Assembly (NCBI RefSeq): GCF_000701345.1
Contig: NZ_JNIJ01000017.1
Span: 80,160 to 144,159, forward strand
Direction of reading: 5' to 3'
Source: Bradyrhizobium sp. URHD0069
Lineage (GTDB): Bacteria; Pseudomonadota; Alphaproteobacteria; Rhizobiales; Xanthobacteraceae
Length of the DNA stretch: 64,000 bases
Made by a program: the position numbers and the translations under genes
Part shown: positions 50,673 to 60,381 of the stretch, in pieces
Layout: each line of letters begins with the position of its first letter
Position numbering within the stretch: position 1 is the stretch's first letter
The notes under the pieces: model-generated
What the model saw: the letters and a program-made list of their open reading frames with translations, nothing else
The model's database searches: none
Told to the model about the DNA's origin: nothing

Positions 50673-52172
50673 ATGGCCACAGCTGATTCGAACGTTCTCA
50701 AGCTTGCGCCCGACGCGGGAACTCCGGCCTATCGGAGCGCACCGCACAATATCGAGGCGGAACAGAGCCTGCTGGGCGCGATCCTGGTCAACAACGACGC
50801 GTTCTATCGCGTTTCGGATTTCCTGGAGCCGAAGCACTTCTTCGAGCCGATCCACCAGACCATTTTCGAGACCGCCGGCAGCCTGATTCGAATGGGCAAG
50901 GTCGCCACCCCGGTCACGCTGAAGACCTTCCTCCCGGCCGAAACCGACATCGGCGGCATGACGGTCGGTCAATACCTCGCCCGCCTCGCCGCCGAAGCGA
51001 CCACCATCATCAATGCGCAAGACTACGGACGCACGGTCTACGAATTGGCGCTGCGCCGCGATTTGATCCGGATCGGCGAGGATATGGTCAATGTCGCCTT
51101 CGATGCGCCGGTGGATTTTGCGCCCCGGGCGCAGATCGAGGACGCCGAGCGCAGGCTGTACGAGCTGGCTGAGTCCGGCCGCTACGACGGCGGTTTCCAG
51201 CGATTTGCGCAGGCCCTCACCGTCGCCGTCGACATGGCCGCGAAAGCGTTCCAGCGCGACGGCAAACTGTCGGGTATCGCGACGGGCCTGCGCGATCTCG
51301 ACATCAAGATGGGCGGCCTGCAGCCTTCCGATCTGATCATCGTTGCCGGACGCCCCGGCATGGGCAAGACCGCGCTTGCCACCAACATCGCCTACAATGT
51401 GGCCAAGGCGCATCGCGCCGAGGTTCAGGCCGACGGCACGATGAAGTCCGTCAACGGCGGCATCGTCGGCTTCTTCTCCTGCGAAATGTCCGCCGAACAG
51501 CTCGCCACGCGTATTCTCGCCGAGCAGACCAGCATCGCGTCGAGCACGATCCGCCGCGGCGGCATTAGCGAGACCGACTTCGAGAAAATCCGCGACTACT
51601 CGATCGAGCTGCAATCGCTGCCGCTTTATGTCGACGAAACCGGCGGCCTGTCGATTTCGCAATTGACCGCGCGCGCGCGGCGGCTGAAGCGGCAGAAAGG
51701 CCTCGATCTGATCGTGGTCGATTATATTCAGCTGCTGCAGGGCTCGGGCAAGCGCTCCGACAACCGCGTGCAGGAGGTCACGGAGATCACCACCAGCCTG
51801 AAGGCGCTCGCCAAGGAACTCAACGTCCCGATCATCGCGCTCTCCCAGCTGTCGCGCCAGGTAGAGAGCCGCGACGACAAGCGCCCGCAACTGTCGGACC
51901 TGCGTGAATCCGGCTCGATCGAACAGGACGCCGACGTCGTGATGTTCGTTTATCGCGAGGAATATTACCTCGCCAACAAGGAGCCGCGCGTCGGGACGCC
52001 GGAATATGAAAAGTGGCAGCTCGACATGTCGCTGGTGCACGGCAAGGCCGAAGTCATCATCGGCAAGCAGCGCCACGGCCCCACCGGCACGGTCGACCTG
52101 GCGTTCGAGGGCCAGTTCACGCGGTTCAGCGATCTCGCGCACGACAGCCATTTACCGGCGCAAACGTACTGA
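50673..52172 (+). CDS. dnaB: Replicative DNA helicase DnaB
   Basis: A 499-residue hexameric helicase of the replication fork. The N-terminal domain, NIEAEQSLLGAILVNNDAFY then FEPIHQTIFETAGSLIRMGK, contacts primase. The RecA-like domain has Walker A IIVAGRPGMGKTALATNIAY at about residues 224-243, FFSCEMSAEQLATRILAEQT, DLIVVDYIQLLQG and LSQLSRQVESRDDKRPQLSD LRESGSIEQDADVVMF. Length is normal. No intein or insertion is seen. Confidence 0.97.
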   Translation: MATADSNVLKLAPDAGTPAYRSAPHNIEAEQSLLGAILVNNDAFYRVSDFLEPKHFFEPIHQTIFETAGSLIRMGKVATPVTLKTFLPAETDIGGMTVGQYLARLAAEATTIINAQDYGRTVYELALRRDLIRIGEDMVNVAFDAPVDFAPRAQIEDAERRLYELAESGRYDGGFQRFAQALTVAVDMAAKAFQRDGKLSGIATGLRDLDIKMGGLQPSDLIIVAGRPGMGKTALATNIAYNVAKAHRAEVQADGTMKSVNGGIVGFFSCEMSAEQLATRILAEQTSIASSTIRRGGISETDFEKIRDYSIELQSLPLYVDETGGLSISQLTARARRLKRQKGLDLIVVDYIQLLQGSGKRSDNRVQEVTEITTSLKALAKELNVPIIALSQLSRQVESRDDKRPQLSDLRESGSIEQDADVVMFVYREEYYLANKEPRVGTPEYEKWQLDMSLVHGKAEVIIGKQRHGPTGTVDLAFEGQFTRFSDLAHDSHLPAQTY

Positions 52173-52220
52173 GGCGGCTTGCCCGGTTGAACCGCGGTTC
52201 CCTGGCGCGTAAAGTGCGGC

Positions 52221-53438
52221 ATGAACATCGTTTCCGACCCGAAACCGGCCGCGGCAAGCTCTATCCTCTCGCCTGAAGCGAACCAGGCGGCTGTGCTTGC
52301 CACCGCCACCGGCGTGCTGACGGTCGATCTCGACGCCATCGTCGCAAATTGGCGCAAGCTTGAGAAAACCGCCGTGCCGGCTGAATGCGCCGGGGTGATC
52401 AAGGCCGACGCCTATGGTTGCGGGGTCGGGCCGGTGGCGCGCGCGCTGGCCGCTGCCGGTTGCAAGACGTTTTTCGTCGCCACGCTGGATGAAGCGCGCG
52501 CCGCGCGGGCGGCCGTGCCGTCGGCGCCGATCTATGTGCTTGATGGCTTCTTTCAGAACTGTGGCGACGCCTTCGCCGAGATCGACGCCAGGCCGGTGAT
52601 CGGCGATCTCAACGAGCTTGCCGAATGGGACGTGTTTTGCCGGCGCTCCGGCTGGAAAGGCGCCGCGGCTATTCACATCGACACCGGCATGAACCGGCTG
52701 GGCCTGACGGTCGCGGAGGCGCAGGGCATCGTACCCCGGATCAATGCCGGCGATCACGGCATTGCGCTGGTGATGAGCCATCTTGCCTGCGCCGAGCACC
52801 TCAATCATCCGCTCAACGCCAAACAGCTCGCAACCTTCCGCGAGATCGCCAGTCTTTTCTCCGGGGTGCCGGCGTCGCTGTCGAATTCCTCCGGCATTTT
52901 CTTAGGGCCGCAATTCCAATTCGACATGGTCCGGCCGGGAGCTGCGCTCTACGGCATCAATCCGACGCCGGAAGCCGACAATCCGATGCAACCGGTCGTC
53001 GATCTGAAGGCCCGCATCGTGCAGATGCGCAACATCGATCGCGGCGAAACCGTCGGCTATGGAGGAACCTGGACCGCGCGACGGCCGACCAGGCTCGCGA
53101 TCGTATCGGCAGGCTACGCCGACGGATATTTCCGTGCCGGCGGCAGCAACGACGGCACCCGCAGTGCCGAGGTCGTGGTCGCCGGCAAGCGGTGCCCGAT
53201 CGCGGGCCGCGTTTCGATGGACCTGATGGCCGTCAATGTAACTGATCTGCCAAACCACGCCGCGCGGCGGGGTCATATGGTGACGCTGATCGGCGAAGGC
53301 ATCACCGTCGACGAACTCGCGCACCATTTCGGCACCATCGCCTACGAAGTGCTGACCAGCCTCGGCCCGCGCTATGCGCGCCTCTACAAAGGCGGCGCGG
53401 CCGAGGCCGCAGCCGATCGCACCGTCGCCGGCACCTAG
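52221..53438 (+). CDS. alr: Alanine racemase
   Basis: A 405-residue pyridoxal-phosphate enzyme that makes D-alanine for peptidoglycan. The cofactor lysine is in AGVIKADAYGCGVGPVARAL at about residue 63. The second catalytic base, a tyrosine, is in GETVGYGGTWTARRPTRLAI, and SSGIFLGPQFQFDMVRPGAA and GRVSMDLMAVNVTDLP are typical. An N-terminal extension of about 35 residues is usual in this group. It follows dnaB by 48 bp. Confidence 0.95.
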   Translation: MNIVSDPKPAAASSILSPEANQAAVLATATGVLTVDLDAIVANWRKLEKTAVPAECAGVIKADAYGCGVGPVARALAAAGCKTFFVATLDEARAARAAVPSAPIYVLDGFFQNCGDAFAEIDARPVIGDLNELAEWDVFCRRSGWKGAAAIHIDTGMNRLGLTVAEAQGIVPRINAGDHGIALVMSHLACAEHLNHPLNAKQLATFREIASLFSGVPASLSNSSGIFLGPQFQFDMVRPGAALYGINPTPEADNPMQPVVDLKARIVQMRNIDRGETVGYGGTWTARRPTRLAIVSAGYADGYFRAGGSNDGTRSAEVVVAGKRCPIAGRVSMDLMAVNVTDLPNHAARRGHMVTLIGEGITVDELAHHFGTIAYEVLTSLGPRYARLYKGGAAEAAADRTVAGT

Positions 53439-53454
53439 GCAGTCGTGCTGGCGC

Positions 53455-53526
53455 TTACTGTTTCTTTTGCGCGTCAATGACCTTCAGCAGCGAAGCCCAG
53501 TTTGGGCATGAAAACTCCAGTTTCAT
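53455..53526 (-). CDS. Very short frame with a zinc-ribbon-like start
   Basis: The minus strand reads MKLEFSCPNWASLLKVIDAQ KKQ (23 residues), followed by TAA at 53455-53457. It resembles the first strand of small zinc-ribbon proteins with CPxC, but the second cysteine is a tryptophan and nothing follows. Without a ribosome site it is most likely a remnant. Confidence 0.2.
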   Translation of the reverse strand: MKLEFSCPNWASLLKVIDAQKKQ

Positions 53527-53567
53527 TTCACGAGATTCGTTTTCAGTAGTCTTGCAATAGTCTGCAC

Positions 53568-54338
53568 ATGAAGATCGCAACGTTCAACATCAACAATATC
53601 AACCGCCGCCTGCCGAACCTGCTGCGATGGCTGCATCAGGCGAAGCCCGACATCGTTTCATTGCAGGAATTGAAATCGACCGACGATGACTTTCCGGTTT
53701 CGGCGCTTGGCAAGGCCGGCTACGGCGCAGTCTGGCGCGGGCAAAAGACCTGGAATGGCGTCGCCATTCTGGCGCGAAAAGCCGAGCCGGTGCTGGTCAG
53801 GACGGAGCTGCCCGGCGATCGCGACGACAAGGAGGCACGCTATATCGAGGCCGCCGTCAACGGCATCATCGTCACCAGCATCTATCTGCCGAACGGCAAT
53901 CCGCAGCCCGGACCGAAATTCGATTACAAGCTCGATTGGTTCAGGCGGCTCAAATTGCACGCCGCGAAATTCCTGAAGCAGGACATTCCCGTCGTGCTGG
54001 CGGGCGACTACAACGTCGCTCCGACCGAACTTGATATCTATCCGACGAAATCATGGGACCAGGATGCGTTGATCCAGCCGAAGAGCCGCGCAGCGTTCAA
54101 ATCGTTGGTGGCGCAAGGCTGGACCGACACGCTCCGCAACCTGCACCCGTCAAAGCCGATGTACACTTTCTGGGACTACAAGCGAAACCGCTGGCCGCGC
54201 GACGCCGGATTGCGGCTCGATCATCTGCTGCTGAGCCCGGCGCTTGCGCCGCGGCTGATCAAGGCCGGCGTCGACCGCGAGATACGTGGAGAGGAAGGTG
54301 CCAGCGACCACGCCCCGGCGTGGATCGTGTTGCGCTAG
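53568..54338 (+). CDS. xthA: Exodeoxyribonuclease III
   Basis: A 256-residue AP endonuclease/3' exonuclease of base-excision repair. Conserved blocks are KIATFNINNINRRLPNLLRW, IVSLQELKSTDDDFP with the metal-binding glutamate, YLPNGNPQPGPKFDYKLDWF, VVLAGDYNVAPTELDIY (Asp and Asn of the active site), and GLRLDHLLLSPALAPRL then GEEGASDHAPAWIVL with the catalytic histidine. Standard length. It is the last core-type gene before the accessory region that follows. Confidence 0.95.
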   Translation: MKIATFNINNINRRLPNLLRWLHQAKPDIVSLQELKSTDDDFPVSALGKAGYGAVWRGQKTWNGVAILARKAEPVLVRTELPGDRDDKEARYIEAAVNGIIVTSIYLPNGNPQPGPKFDYKLDWFRRLKLHAAKFLKQDIPVVLAGDYNVAPTELDIYPTKSWDQDALIQPKSRAAFKSLVAQGWTDTLRNLHPSKPMYTFWDYKRNRWPRDAGLRLDHLLLSPALAPRLIKAGVDREIRGEEGASDHAPAWIVLR

Positions 54339-54449
54339 CTACTTGCGACTTCTCGCCGGCGGAAGGGCTTCCCTCATGGTGTGCGCCGTCTCGAACCATG
54401 AGGCCGACGTGCAAATTCCCGATTCGATTTTCAAACAGCCAGTAGACAA

Positions 54450-55954
54450 GAGATAAGAAACAAGAATCCTGAAGCGCGGCTTCCCGGAAGCTACATCGCC
54501 AAGCTGGACCCCACCGCGACCGGCCCCACTGCCAAGCCGGTGACAAGCGTCGATCTCACACAATGGTGGCGTTCCTTCCGGGATCCTCAACTTGTTTCGC
54601 TTGTCGAGCGGTCAATCGCGGCCAATCCGGACATCGCTATCGCGCTTGCGCGACTGCAACAGGCACGCGCTCGGCAATTCGTGGCGACTGGCGCGGCTCT
54701 TCCGAAGGGCCAGCTGTCGTCGGGCGCTGGTTTTGGAACAGGCACCGACAATACTCGCGGACGCGTCTCGGAAACGTTGCATAGCGCGGGCAACACTACC
54801 GGCTTTAATAATGTGGACGAAGCTGGAGGCTTCGATGCGGCGTGGGAGCTTGATGTTTTTGGCAAGCTGCGTCGCGAGATCGAGGCCTCGCAGTTGGATG
54901 CGCTGGCTGCCGCGAAGGCCCGCGACGCGGTTCTCGTATCGGTCGTCGCCAACGTTGCTCGCGCCTACATCGAACTGCGGAGTTTTCAGGAGCAGATCGC
55001 TGTAACCCGCGGGAGCATCGAAGCCGCCCGGCGGAGTGTCTTCAGTTCGTGCAGACCCGTTTCAACCAGGGACTCACAAACGAACTCGATGTGACGCTGG
55101 CGCAACGCCAGCTCGCCACGTTCGAGGCCGGCCTCGGACCGCTCACGGGCCAGCTCCAGTCAAGCCAGTACGTCATCGCCGTCTTGCTCGGACAGTATCC
55201 GGAGACGTTGGTGAAAGAACTGAGAACGGAGGGACCCGTTCCGCGTTTTCCGGCCAAGATTCCCCTCGGTCTACCGGTCAGTCTGTTGCAGCGCCGTGCG
55301 GACATCCAGCAAGCTGAATTCGAGATAGGGGCCGCAACAGCACGCATCGGATCTGCAATCGCCGATCTTTTTCCGCGCGTGGCTGTGACAGGCGCCGTGG
55401 GCGGCCAAGGCGGCGCGCGTGCAGCTACCGGAACGCCAATTACGTTCATCGGCGGGATTGGTCCGGCGCTCTACTGGCCGGTCCTGGACTTCGGAACTCT
55501 TGATGCGCGTATCGAGGTGGCTGACTATCGGGCTCGCGAAGCCCTGCTTCGATACAAGGCAACTGTGCTAGGTGCCGTGCAGGAGGTAGACTAGGCGATC
55601 GCGGGTTACAACGCCGAACGGAGTCGCTTGAACAGCCTTTCCCGCGCCCGCAGTGCCGCCCTTGATGCAGTCAAGCTTTCGTCCGAGCGCTATGAGAGAG
55701 GGCTGACGGACTATCTCAACGTGCTGGATGCCGAGCGACAGCAGTTTGAACTCGAAGCCCAATACGTCATCTCCCGGCGTGTGGCAGGCGTTCAGCTGGT
55801 CGCTCTCTACAAGGCACTTGGTGGCGGATGGGAACATTACCAGGCAGTTCCGCCCATCCGAATCCCAGAGCCGGCGATCGCCGCCGCGGCACGAGAATCC
55901 AATGGACTGCGTCCGATCTCGACAGATCCGGGTTTATTGCAGGTCCAACCCTGA
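54450..55954 (+). pseudogene. Outer-membrane efflux protein (NodT/OprM family), broken
   Basis: The region encodes an RND-type outer-membrane channel in pieces. The first frame has LTQWWRSFRDPQLVSLVERS, then ALARLQQARARQFVATGAAL and AAWELDVFGKLRREIEASQL up to about 55035. A one-base frameshift near 55040 moves the homology to the frame with VQTRFNQGLTNELDVTLAQR, then SLLQRRADIQQAEFEIGAAT. A TAG at 55592-55594 interrupts that frame, which then continues AGYNAERSRLNSLSRARSAA to the stop at 55952. The signal peptide and lipobox are also missing at the 5' end. With three lesions it cannot give a functional channel. No partner pump genes are nearby. Confidence 0.85.
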
Positions 55955-55980
55955 TGCGCTGATCAAATTGTCCTCGTAGG

Positions 55981-57711
55981 CTATTTTTGCTCAAGATGCC
56001 ACGAGCCGTCCCAACCCTCGCCCGGTGGAGCTGCGATCAAGCTGTCGATACGCTTGATAAATGTCATCGACGGTCCGTCATCAGGAACGGCTGCAAGCGC
56101 CGCTTCAAACGCGCGACGTGCCTCGTCCCAGCGTTGCGCACGGTAGGCGGCGAGTCCCTCGGCGAAGCGATCCCGAAGTATGGTCTGGACCGCCGTCAAC
56201 TCGCCCTTTCTCCCCATGATTTGGAACACCGCCTGCGGCTGGCTTTGACCCCACGTCACGATCCGGTCGATTTCGCGCACCTCGACGGCCGAGGCGGCAC
56301 CGGCGACCGTGGCCTCGGATACGAGAATGCGGCAGCCATACACCTTGTTCGCGCCCTCCAGGCGCGATGCCAGATTCACGGCGTCGCCCATCACCGTGTA
56401 GTTCATCATCACCTCGGATCCGATGCTGCCGACAAGCACTTCACCTGTGGCAATGCCGATGCGTATATCAAACGTGTTTGGAAGCGTACGAACGCCGAGG
56501 AGCTCGGGAAGTTCGGCCCGCAACTGCGGCACCAGCGCCAGCATGTCCAGCGCGGCCAGGCTGGCGAGCCGCGCCTGCTCCGCGTCGTCGGCGAACGGCG
56601 GCCCCCAATAGGCCATGATGGCGTCGCCGATATATTTGTCGATCACCCCTTGATGATGGCGGATCGGCGCTGACATGGTCGAAAAGTAACGGTTCATCAC
56701 TTTGACGAGCCCCTGCGGGGTCATCCGTTCGCTGGTGCTGGTAAATCCTTTGACGTCGCAGAACAGCACCGTCATGACGCGGCGCTGTCCTTCCGCCGCC
56801 AGCGCTGGCCGATCGATCAGCCCTTCGACGACACGCGGATCGATGTATTTGCCGAAGGTCTCCCGGATCCGTTCTTTGAGACGAAGCTGTTCGATCATTC
56901 GGTTGAACGCGGTGGTCAAGTGACCGATTTCGTCCTGCGAGGTGACGGCGACCGGTTCGTCGAGGCGCCCCGCCTCGACCGCTCGGGCGCCCTCCAACAG
57001 CCGACGCACCGGGCGAGTCACGCCAGCACTGACCAATATCGAGAACACCAGACCCAGGATGGTGGCGAGTACCGTCAAGGCCGCGGCGATAAGCAAGACC
57101 TGGTGCTCTTTGCGAGTGGTCAACTCGGCTTCCGTGCGCAGGAGAGCAAGCATATCCGCTCGGATTGCGTCGAGCTTCTGGTTCAGCTCATCGCGCAGAG
57201 CATCCACCCGAACAAGGCCATCGTCGATGGCTTTGGCATCGCCAGCGTCGAGCACGCGAAGCAAACGCTCGATCTCATCGTTGAGATGGCGTCGGGACTC
57301 GTTGATGGCACCATCGAGCCGACTGTCGAGTCGAACCAGCGCGGTTGCGTCCCCTGACGTGCCTCTTTTTTCGATCAGGGCACGGATCACTGCCTGCGCG
57401 GCCCGCACCTCCCGGTCGAATTCCGCGCCTTTGGCGTCGAACGCGCTGCGGAGGGCTGCAAACTGGCTGTCGCCCGATGGCGGCCTGATTTTCTCGATGA
57501 TCATCCGGCGCAGCGCCAAGGCCCGTTCAGCCGAACGAATGTTTGCCCGCGCCAAATTTCCATAGGCTGGAACGTAGCTTTGGGTGAGCTCTTCGAGGTG
57601 ATCGCTGACCTGCATCACCGTTACCATCGACAGCATAGCTGTCACGGCCATCAGAACGATGAGCGCCACGGCAATCCCCATGATCTTTCTTCTGATCGAC
57701 AGTCGGATCAC
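55981..57711 (-). CDS. Membrane-bound class III adenylate/guanylate cyclase
   Basis: A 576-residue sensor cyclase. Membrane helix 1 (IMGIAVALIVLMAVTAMLSM) is followed by a periplasmic helical sensor of about 170 residues, helix 2 (VLLIAAALTVLATILGLVFS), a HAMP domain (GVTRPVRRLLEGARAVEAGR), and the catalytic domain. Metal-binding aspartates are in VLFCDVKGFTSTSERM and DKYIGDAIMAYWGPPFADD; the transition-state NxxxR is in MGDAVNLASRLEGANKV. The C-terminal ~70 residues are TPR-like. The GTG at 57711 has GGAAGG upstream; a TTG at 57717 is an alternative. It probably turns an external signal into cAMP or cGMP. Confidence 0.9.
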   Translation of the reverse strand: MIRLSIRRKIMGIAVALIVLMAVTAMLSMVTVMQVSDHLEELTQSYVPAYGNLARANIRSAERALALRRMIIEKIRPPSGDSQFAALRSAFDAKGAEFDREVRAAQAVIRALIEKRGTSGDATALVRLDSRLDGAINESRRHLNDEIERLLRVLDAGDAKAIDDGLVRVDALRDELNQKLDAIRADMLALLRTEAELTTRKEHQVLLIAAALTVLATILGLVFSILVSAGVTRPVRRLLEGARAVEAGRLDEPVAVTSQDEIGHLTTAFNRMIEQLRLKERIRETFGKYIDPRVVEGLIDRPALAAEGQRRVMTVLFCDVKGFTSTSERMTPQGLVKVMNRYFSTMSAPIRHHQGVIDKYIGDAIMAYWGPPFADDAEQARLASLAALDMLALVPQLRAELPELLGVRTLPNTFDIRIGIATGEVLVGSIGSEVMMNYTVMGDAVNLASRLEGANKVYGCRILVSEATVAGAASAVEVREIDRIVTWGQSQPQAVFQIMGRKGELTAVQTILRDRFAEGLAAYRAQRWDEARRAFEAALAAVPDDGPSMTFIKRIDSLIAAPPGEGWDGSWHLEQK

Positions 57712-57803
57712 GTGCAAACCTTCCGGGGCCCTTCAGCGTGAAACCCATAACTCAAAAAGGAACATAATGACATCAGCGCGAAGTTCGCAGTTCGCCTTGT
57801 ATC

Positions 57804-57845
57804 CGCATCCTCAAGATCGGCCGGAAGCTCGGCATCGGTACCGTG
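57804..57845 (+). pseudogene. Serine recombinase C-terminal remnant
   Basis: The + strand here reads RILKIGRKLGIGTV, close to the C-terminal HTH of the recombinase at 5555-6145 (GVLRIGRTVGVGTSVVQRV) at protein and DNA level. Neither the catalytic domain nor a proper end is present. It is a scrap, probably from an earlier element. Confidence 0.35.
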
Positions 57846-58000
57846 GCTTGCCCAAGCGGAGGGCCGGTAAGCTGTCGTTGGACACGCGGTGTTTCTAACA
57901 CTCACGTTCATCAAATTACATCTGAGAGTCTAAAAGCGAACAGACGCCCCAAGGCCCGTACGTATCTTGATGGCACGCAATCGGGGACGCGGGACCGGCC
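57846..58000. other. Non-coding stretch after the recombinase remnant
   Basis: No gene or clear signal is seen. Confidence 0.3.
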
Positions 58001-58168
58001 GTGCTGGAAGTGTTGATTATCAAGCGAAGCCGGACCAGGTGGGAATGGCGGGTCTGTGACCGCTACGGAGCCACGATCATGGGCGGGTTTGAAAGCACCC
58101 GACCAGCGGCCAAGTACAAGGGAAACCGGGCGCTATTTCTCCTGTTGTCTACCCGCTGGGCTTGGTGA
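58001..58168 (+). CDS. Small conserved-looking protein
   Basis: A 55-residue frame from GTG 58001: LEVLIIKRSRTRWEWRVCDR, then YGATIMGGFESTRPAAKYKG, then NRALFLLLSTRWAW. The pattern of a short beta sheet, WEWRV.DR.G...M.GFE.TR.AAKY.G.RALFLLL, is what I recall from small conserved Bradyrhizobium proteins of unknown function. No clear ribosome binding site precedes the GTG. It lies between the cyclase and the Crp/Fnr regulator. Confidence 0.55.
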   Translation: MLEVLIIKRSRTRWEWRVCDRYGATIMGGFESTRPAAKYKGNRALFLLLSTRWAW

Positions 58169-58286
58169 TCCCGCCAAGTCGGTGGCAAAAGTCGGGCATA
58201 TGGCAGAACACTGACGTCGGACAATCGATGCGTTTCCGTCGCTCTCTTAGAGACGGAGTCGTCGCCATGATGATCTCAACGCCAAA

Positions 58287-59060
58287 TCATGTTCGATAAT
58301 TCAGAACCGGCGCATTTTCTGATCCATTCGGTCGCGAGCTCAGCCTATGCGTATCCAGCGGAAAAATCCGGTGATATTTGCAGCGCATGGCCTCATAGCA
58401 CTCGCATGCCGTTTCTTTGAGCCGCGGTCTGTCAATCTCGACCAAACCTCGCCGGGCAGATTTGACCGCACCCGATGCCCGGAGCTTGCGCACAACCAGC
58501 GTCACCGTCGTTCGTCGTACCCCGAGCAACTCCGAAAGCGCCTCCTGCGTCAGCGGCACGACGTTGCCAGCGATTCGATCGTGAATGTGGAGCAACCACC
58601 TGGCCATGCGCGCCTCGACAGCGTGCAGCGCATTGCACGCGGTCACATGCTGAAGCTGCATCAACAGCGCCCTCGTGTGGGTCTGGACCGCATATTTGAT
58701 GGCGTCACTCTGGCCGAAGGCTGCATGAAATCGTGATGCGGAAATTTGCGATGCGATCCCGGCCACGCGTACGACCGCCGTGGTAGGAGAGCGGGAGGGT
58801 CCCAGCACCGATAGCATGCCCACCGCTCCCTCATGCCCGATGAGCGAGGTTGCTACCGTTTGTCCGTTCGGCATGTCGAGCATGAACGAGATCGCCCCGC
58901 TGTGGGGAAAATAGACCTTGTCATTCCGATCTCCCGATCGCACCAGCACCGCGTCTTGTTTGAGCAATACATGCTGGAGGTAAGGGGCGAGCAAACCAAG
59001 GTCTGCTGCCGGCAGCGCGGCTAACAGTCGATTACCAACGCTGGTATGGCGCTTCATCAT
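58287..59060 (-). CDS. Crp/Fnr family transcription regulator
   Basis: A 257-residue regulator. The N-terminal cyclic-nucleotide-like beta barrel shows LLKQDAVLVRSGDRNDKVYF then PHSGAISFMLDMPNGQTVAT and SLIGHEGAVGMLSVLG; a long dimer helix follows. The C-terminal HTH is LTQEALSELLGVRRTTVTLV then VRKLRASGAVKSARRGLVEI. No FNR-type cysteine set is present at the N-terminus. A canonical cAMP-binding RxS pocket is not evident, so the ligand is unknown. The ATG at 59060, with another at 59057, follows GGAAAGGG. The frame extends to 59162 without family similarity. Confidence 0.85.
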   Translation of the reverse strand: MMKRHTSVGNRLLAALPAADLGLLAPYLQHVLLKQDAVLVRSGDRNDKVYFPHSGAISFMLDMPNGQTVATSLIGHEGAVGMLSVLGPSRSPTTAVVRVAGIASQISASRFHAAFGQSDAIKYAVQTHTRALLMQLQHVTACNALHAVEARMARWLLHIHDRIAGNVVPLTQEALSELLGVRRTTVTLVVRKLRASGAVKSARRGLVEIDRPRLKETACECYEAMRCKYHRIFPLDTHRLSSRPNGSENAPVLNYRT

Positions 59061-59694
59061 GAGACCCTTTCCGTCAGTGGTGTGATTCCTTTGGATCCAA
59101 AAAGAGTACGATGGTCTGAACTGAAATCGCTTGGTGACAGGTGCCTCCTCGGTTGTCACCATACTGGCGGCGATGGCTCGGCCAGAGCCATCAGGACATC
59201 GCCAACTTAGGTGGCCTAGCTTTGTGGATTTTTTCTGTAGGGGCTGTCGTGTGGTCGGCGCCCGTTGCTCCGAGCCTCTGCTTTTTAAGCCGGCGAAGGC
59301 CCATAGACAGCTGTCTTAAATCATTTCAGTAGGAGCCGATTGGCAGCTTGCGCGCTCGTGGGTCGGATCATGGATGTTGGGGCGCGTTGACCAAGGCACG
59401 GTAAAGTCGGCAGACCTGGGTGTCTTTTGCGTATTTCTACGGGGGTTTGGTCATAATCTCGTCATATGGCATAGCCTTTTGCAGCTCCAGCGACCGTTGC
59501 CCGAAGCTATGCTCAAGATTGTCGCCTCTGGCGGTGCGAAGGCCCGCCGCCAAAAAGGGCAGAAACCCCAGCGACTGCTTCTGCTTTGATGGACGCGTCC
59601 ACGGAAGCCGGGTCACCCCCGTTTGCATTCATCGGGACGATGTCATTTGACAGCAGGGCGAGTGCGGAGCACCTTTCATATCCAAGAGTCATCG
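59061..59694. other. Gene-poor stretch
   Basis: I find no supported gene. A minus-strand frame near 59513-59632 reads MNANGGDPASVDASIKAEAV and could encode a 38-residue peptide, but no ribosome site or known family supports it. Two + strand frames at 59131-59332 look like chance openings. Confidence 0.35.
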
Positions 59695-60210
59695 ATGTCG
59701 CACGCTGAGTACGCTTCAAAACCGCTGGCACTTTTGACGAAACTGGCCGCTATACTGCGCATTATTCCAGCGCTGCAGTTCGTATTTGCTAAATTTGCGG
59801 CGCTGCTGCGCAGCAGGAAGAGCGGCGAACCGCTCGTCAGCGAGTTCCTTGACGAAGCGCCCGGCGTCACCAGAACCACGGTTGATCAGCATGCCGCTGT
59901 TTTGCTGCAATCCACCGGCCACGCGATTGAGGTACCGGAAACGAACGACCAGTCCGGCAGAGAAAAGCTAATCCGCCGACGTTGGCTAGAGACCGGGATC
60001 AAAATGTGGAATCCCCGCGTTCACGGCGCCGGGCATGCAGCTCTTAACATTCAAGGGCGGGCCGAGTTGCTGTCACCGAAACCCGGCGAGACGCTGCCCG
60101 GATATGACAAGCTCGAATTCAAAATGGTTCAGTGCACCGTCAACGGGCAAGCGGTGAACCGTATTGTTTGCGAGGGTGTAGTTGTCGATCCGCCAACGCG
60201 GTGCAGCTGA
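59695..60210 (+). CDS. Hypothetical protein
   Basis: A 171-residue protein. The N-terminal part is basic with a moderately hydrophobic stretch, LLTKLAAILRIIPALQFVFA; then LVSEFLDEAPGVTRTTVDQH. The C-terminal part has WLETGIKMWNPRVHGAGHAA and LEFKMVQCTVNGQAVNRIVC EGVVVDPP with strand-like periodicity. I do not recognise the family. The start at ATG 59695 is chosen because the upstream open part (from 59623) looks non-coding. It stands in the accessory region, alone on its strand. Confidence 0.45.
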   Translation: MSHAEYASKPLALLTKLAAILRIIPALQFVFAKFAALLRSRKSGEPLVSEFLDEAPGVTRTTVDQHAAVLLQSTGHAIEVPETNDQSGREKLIRRRWLETGIKMWNPRVHGAGHAALNIQGRAELLSPKPGETLPGYDKLEFKMVQCTVNGQAVNRIVCEGVVVDPPTRCS

Positions 60211-60381
60211 CGCTGTTCGGGCGATCTTGTGCGCCTTGGCGATTGCAGACGGCCCATCCCATCAGCCCTCGCCGTACTTACGATAGCACTGTTGAGACAC
60301 GTCGCAACGCGGACGATCCATTTCGGTAGGCGAACCCGTCTCGAAAATGAGCATGCGGTTCGACCACCGCCGTGGACGCCC

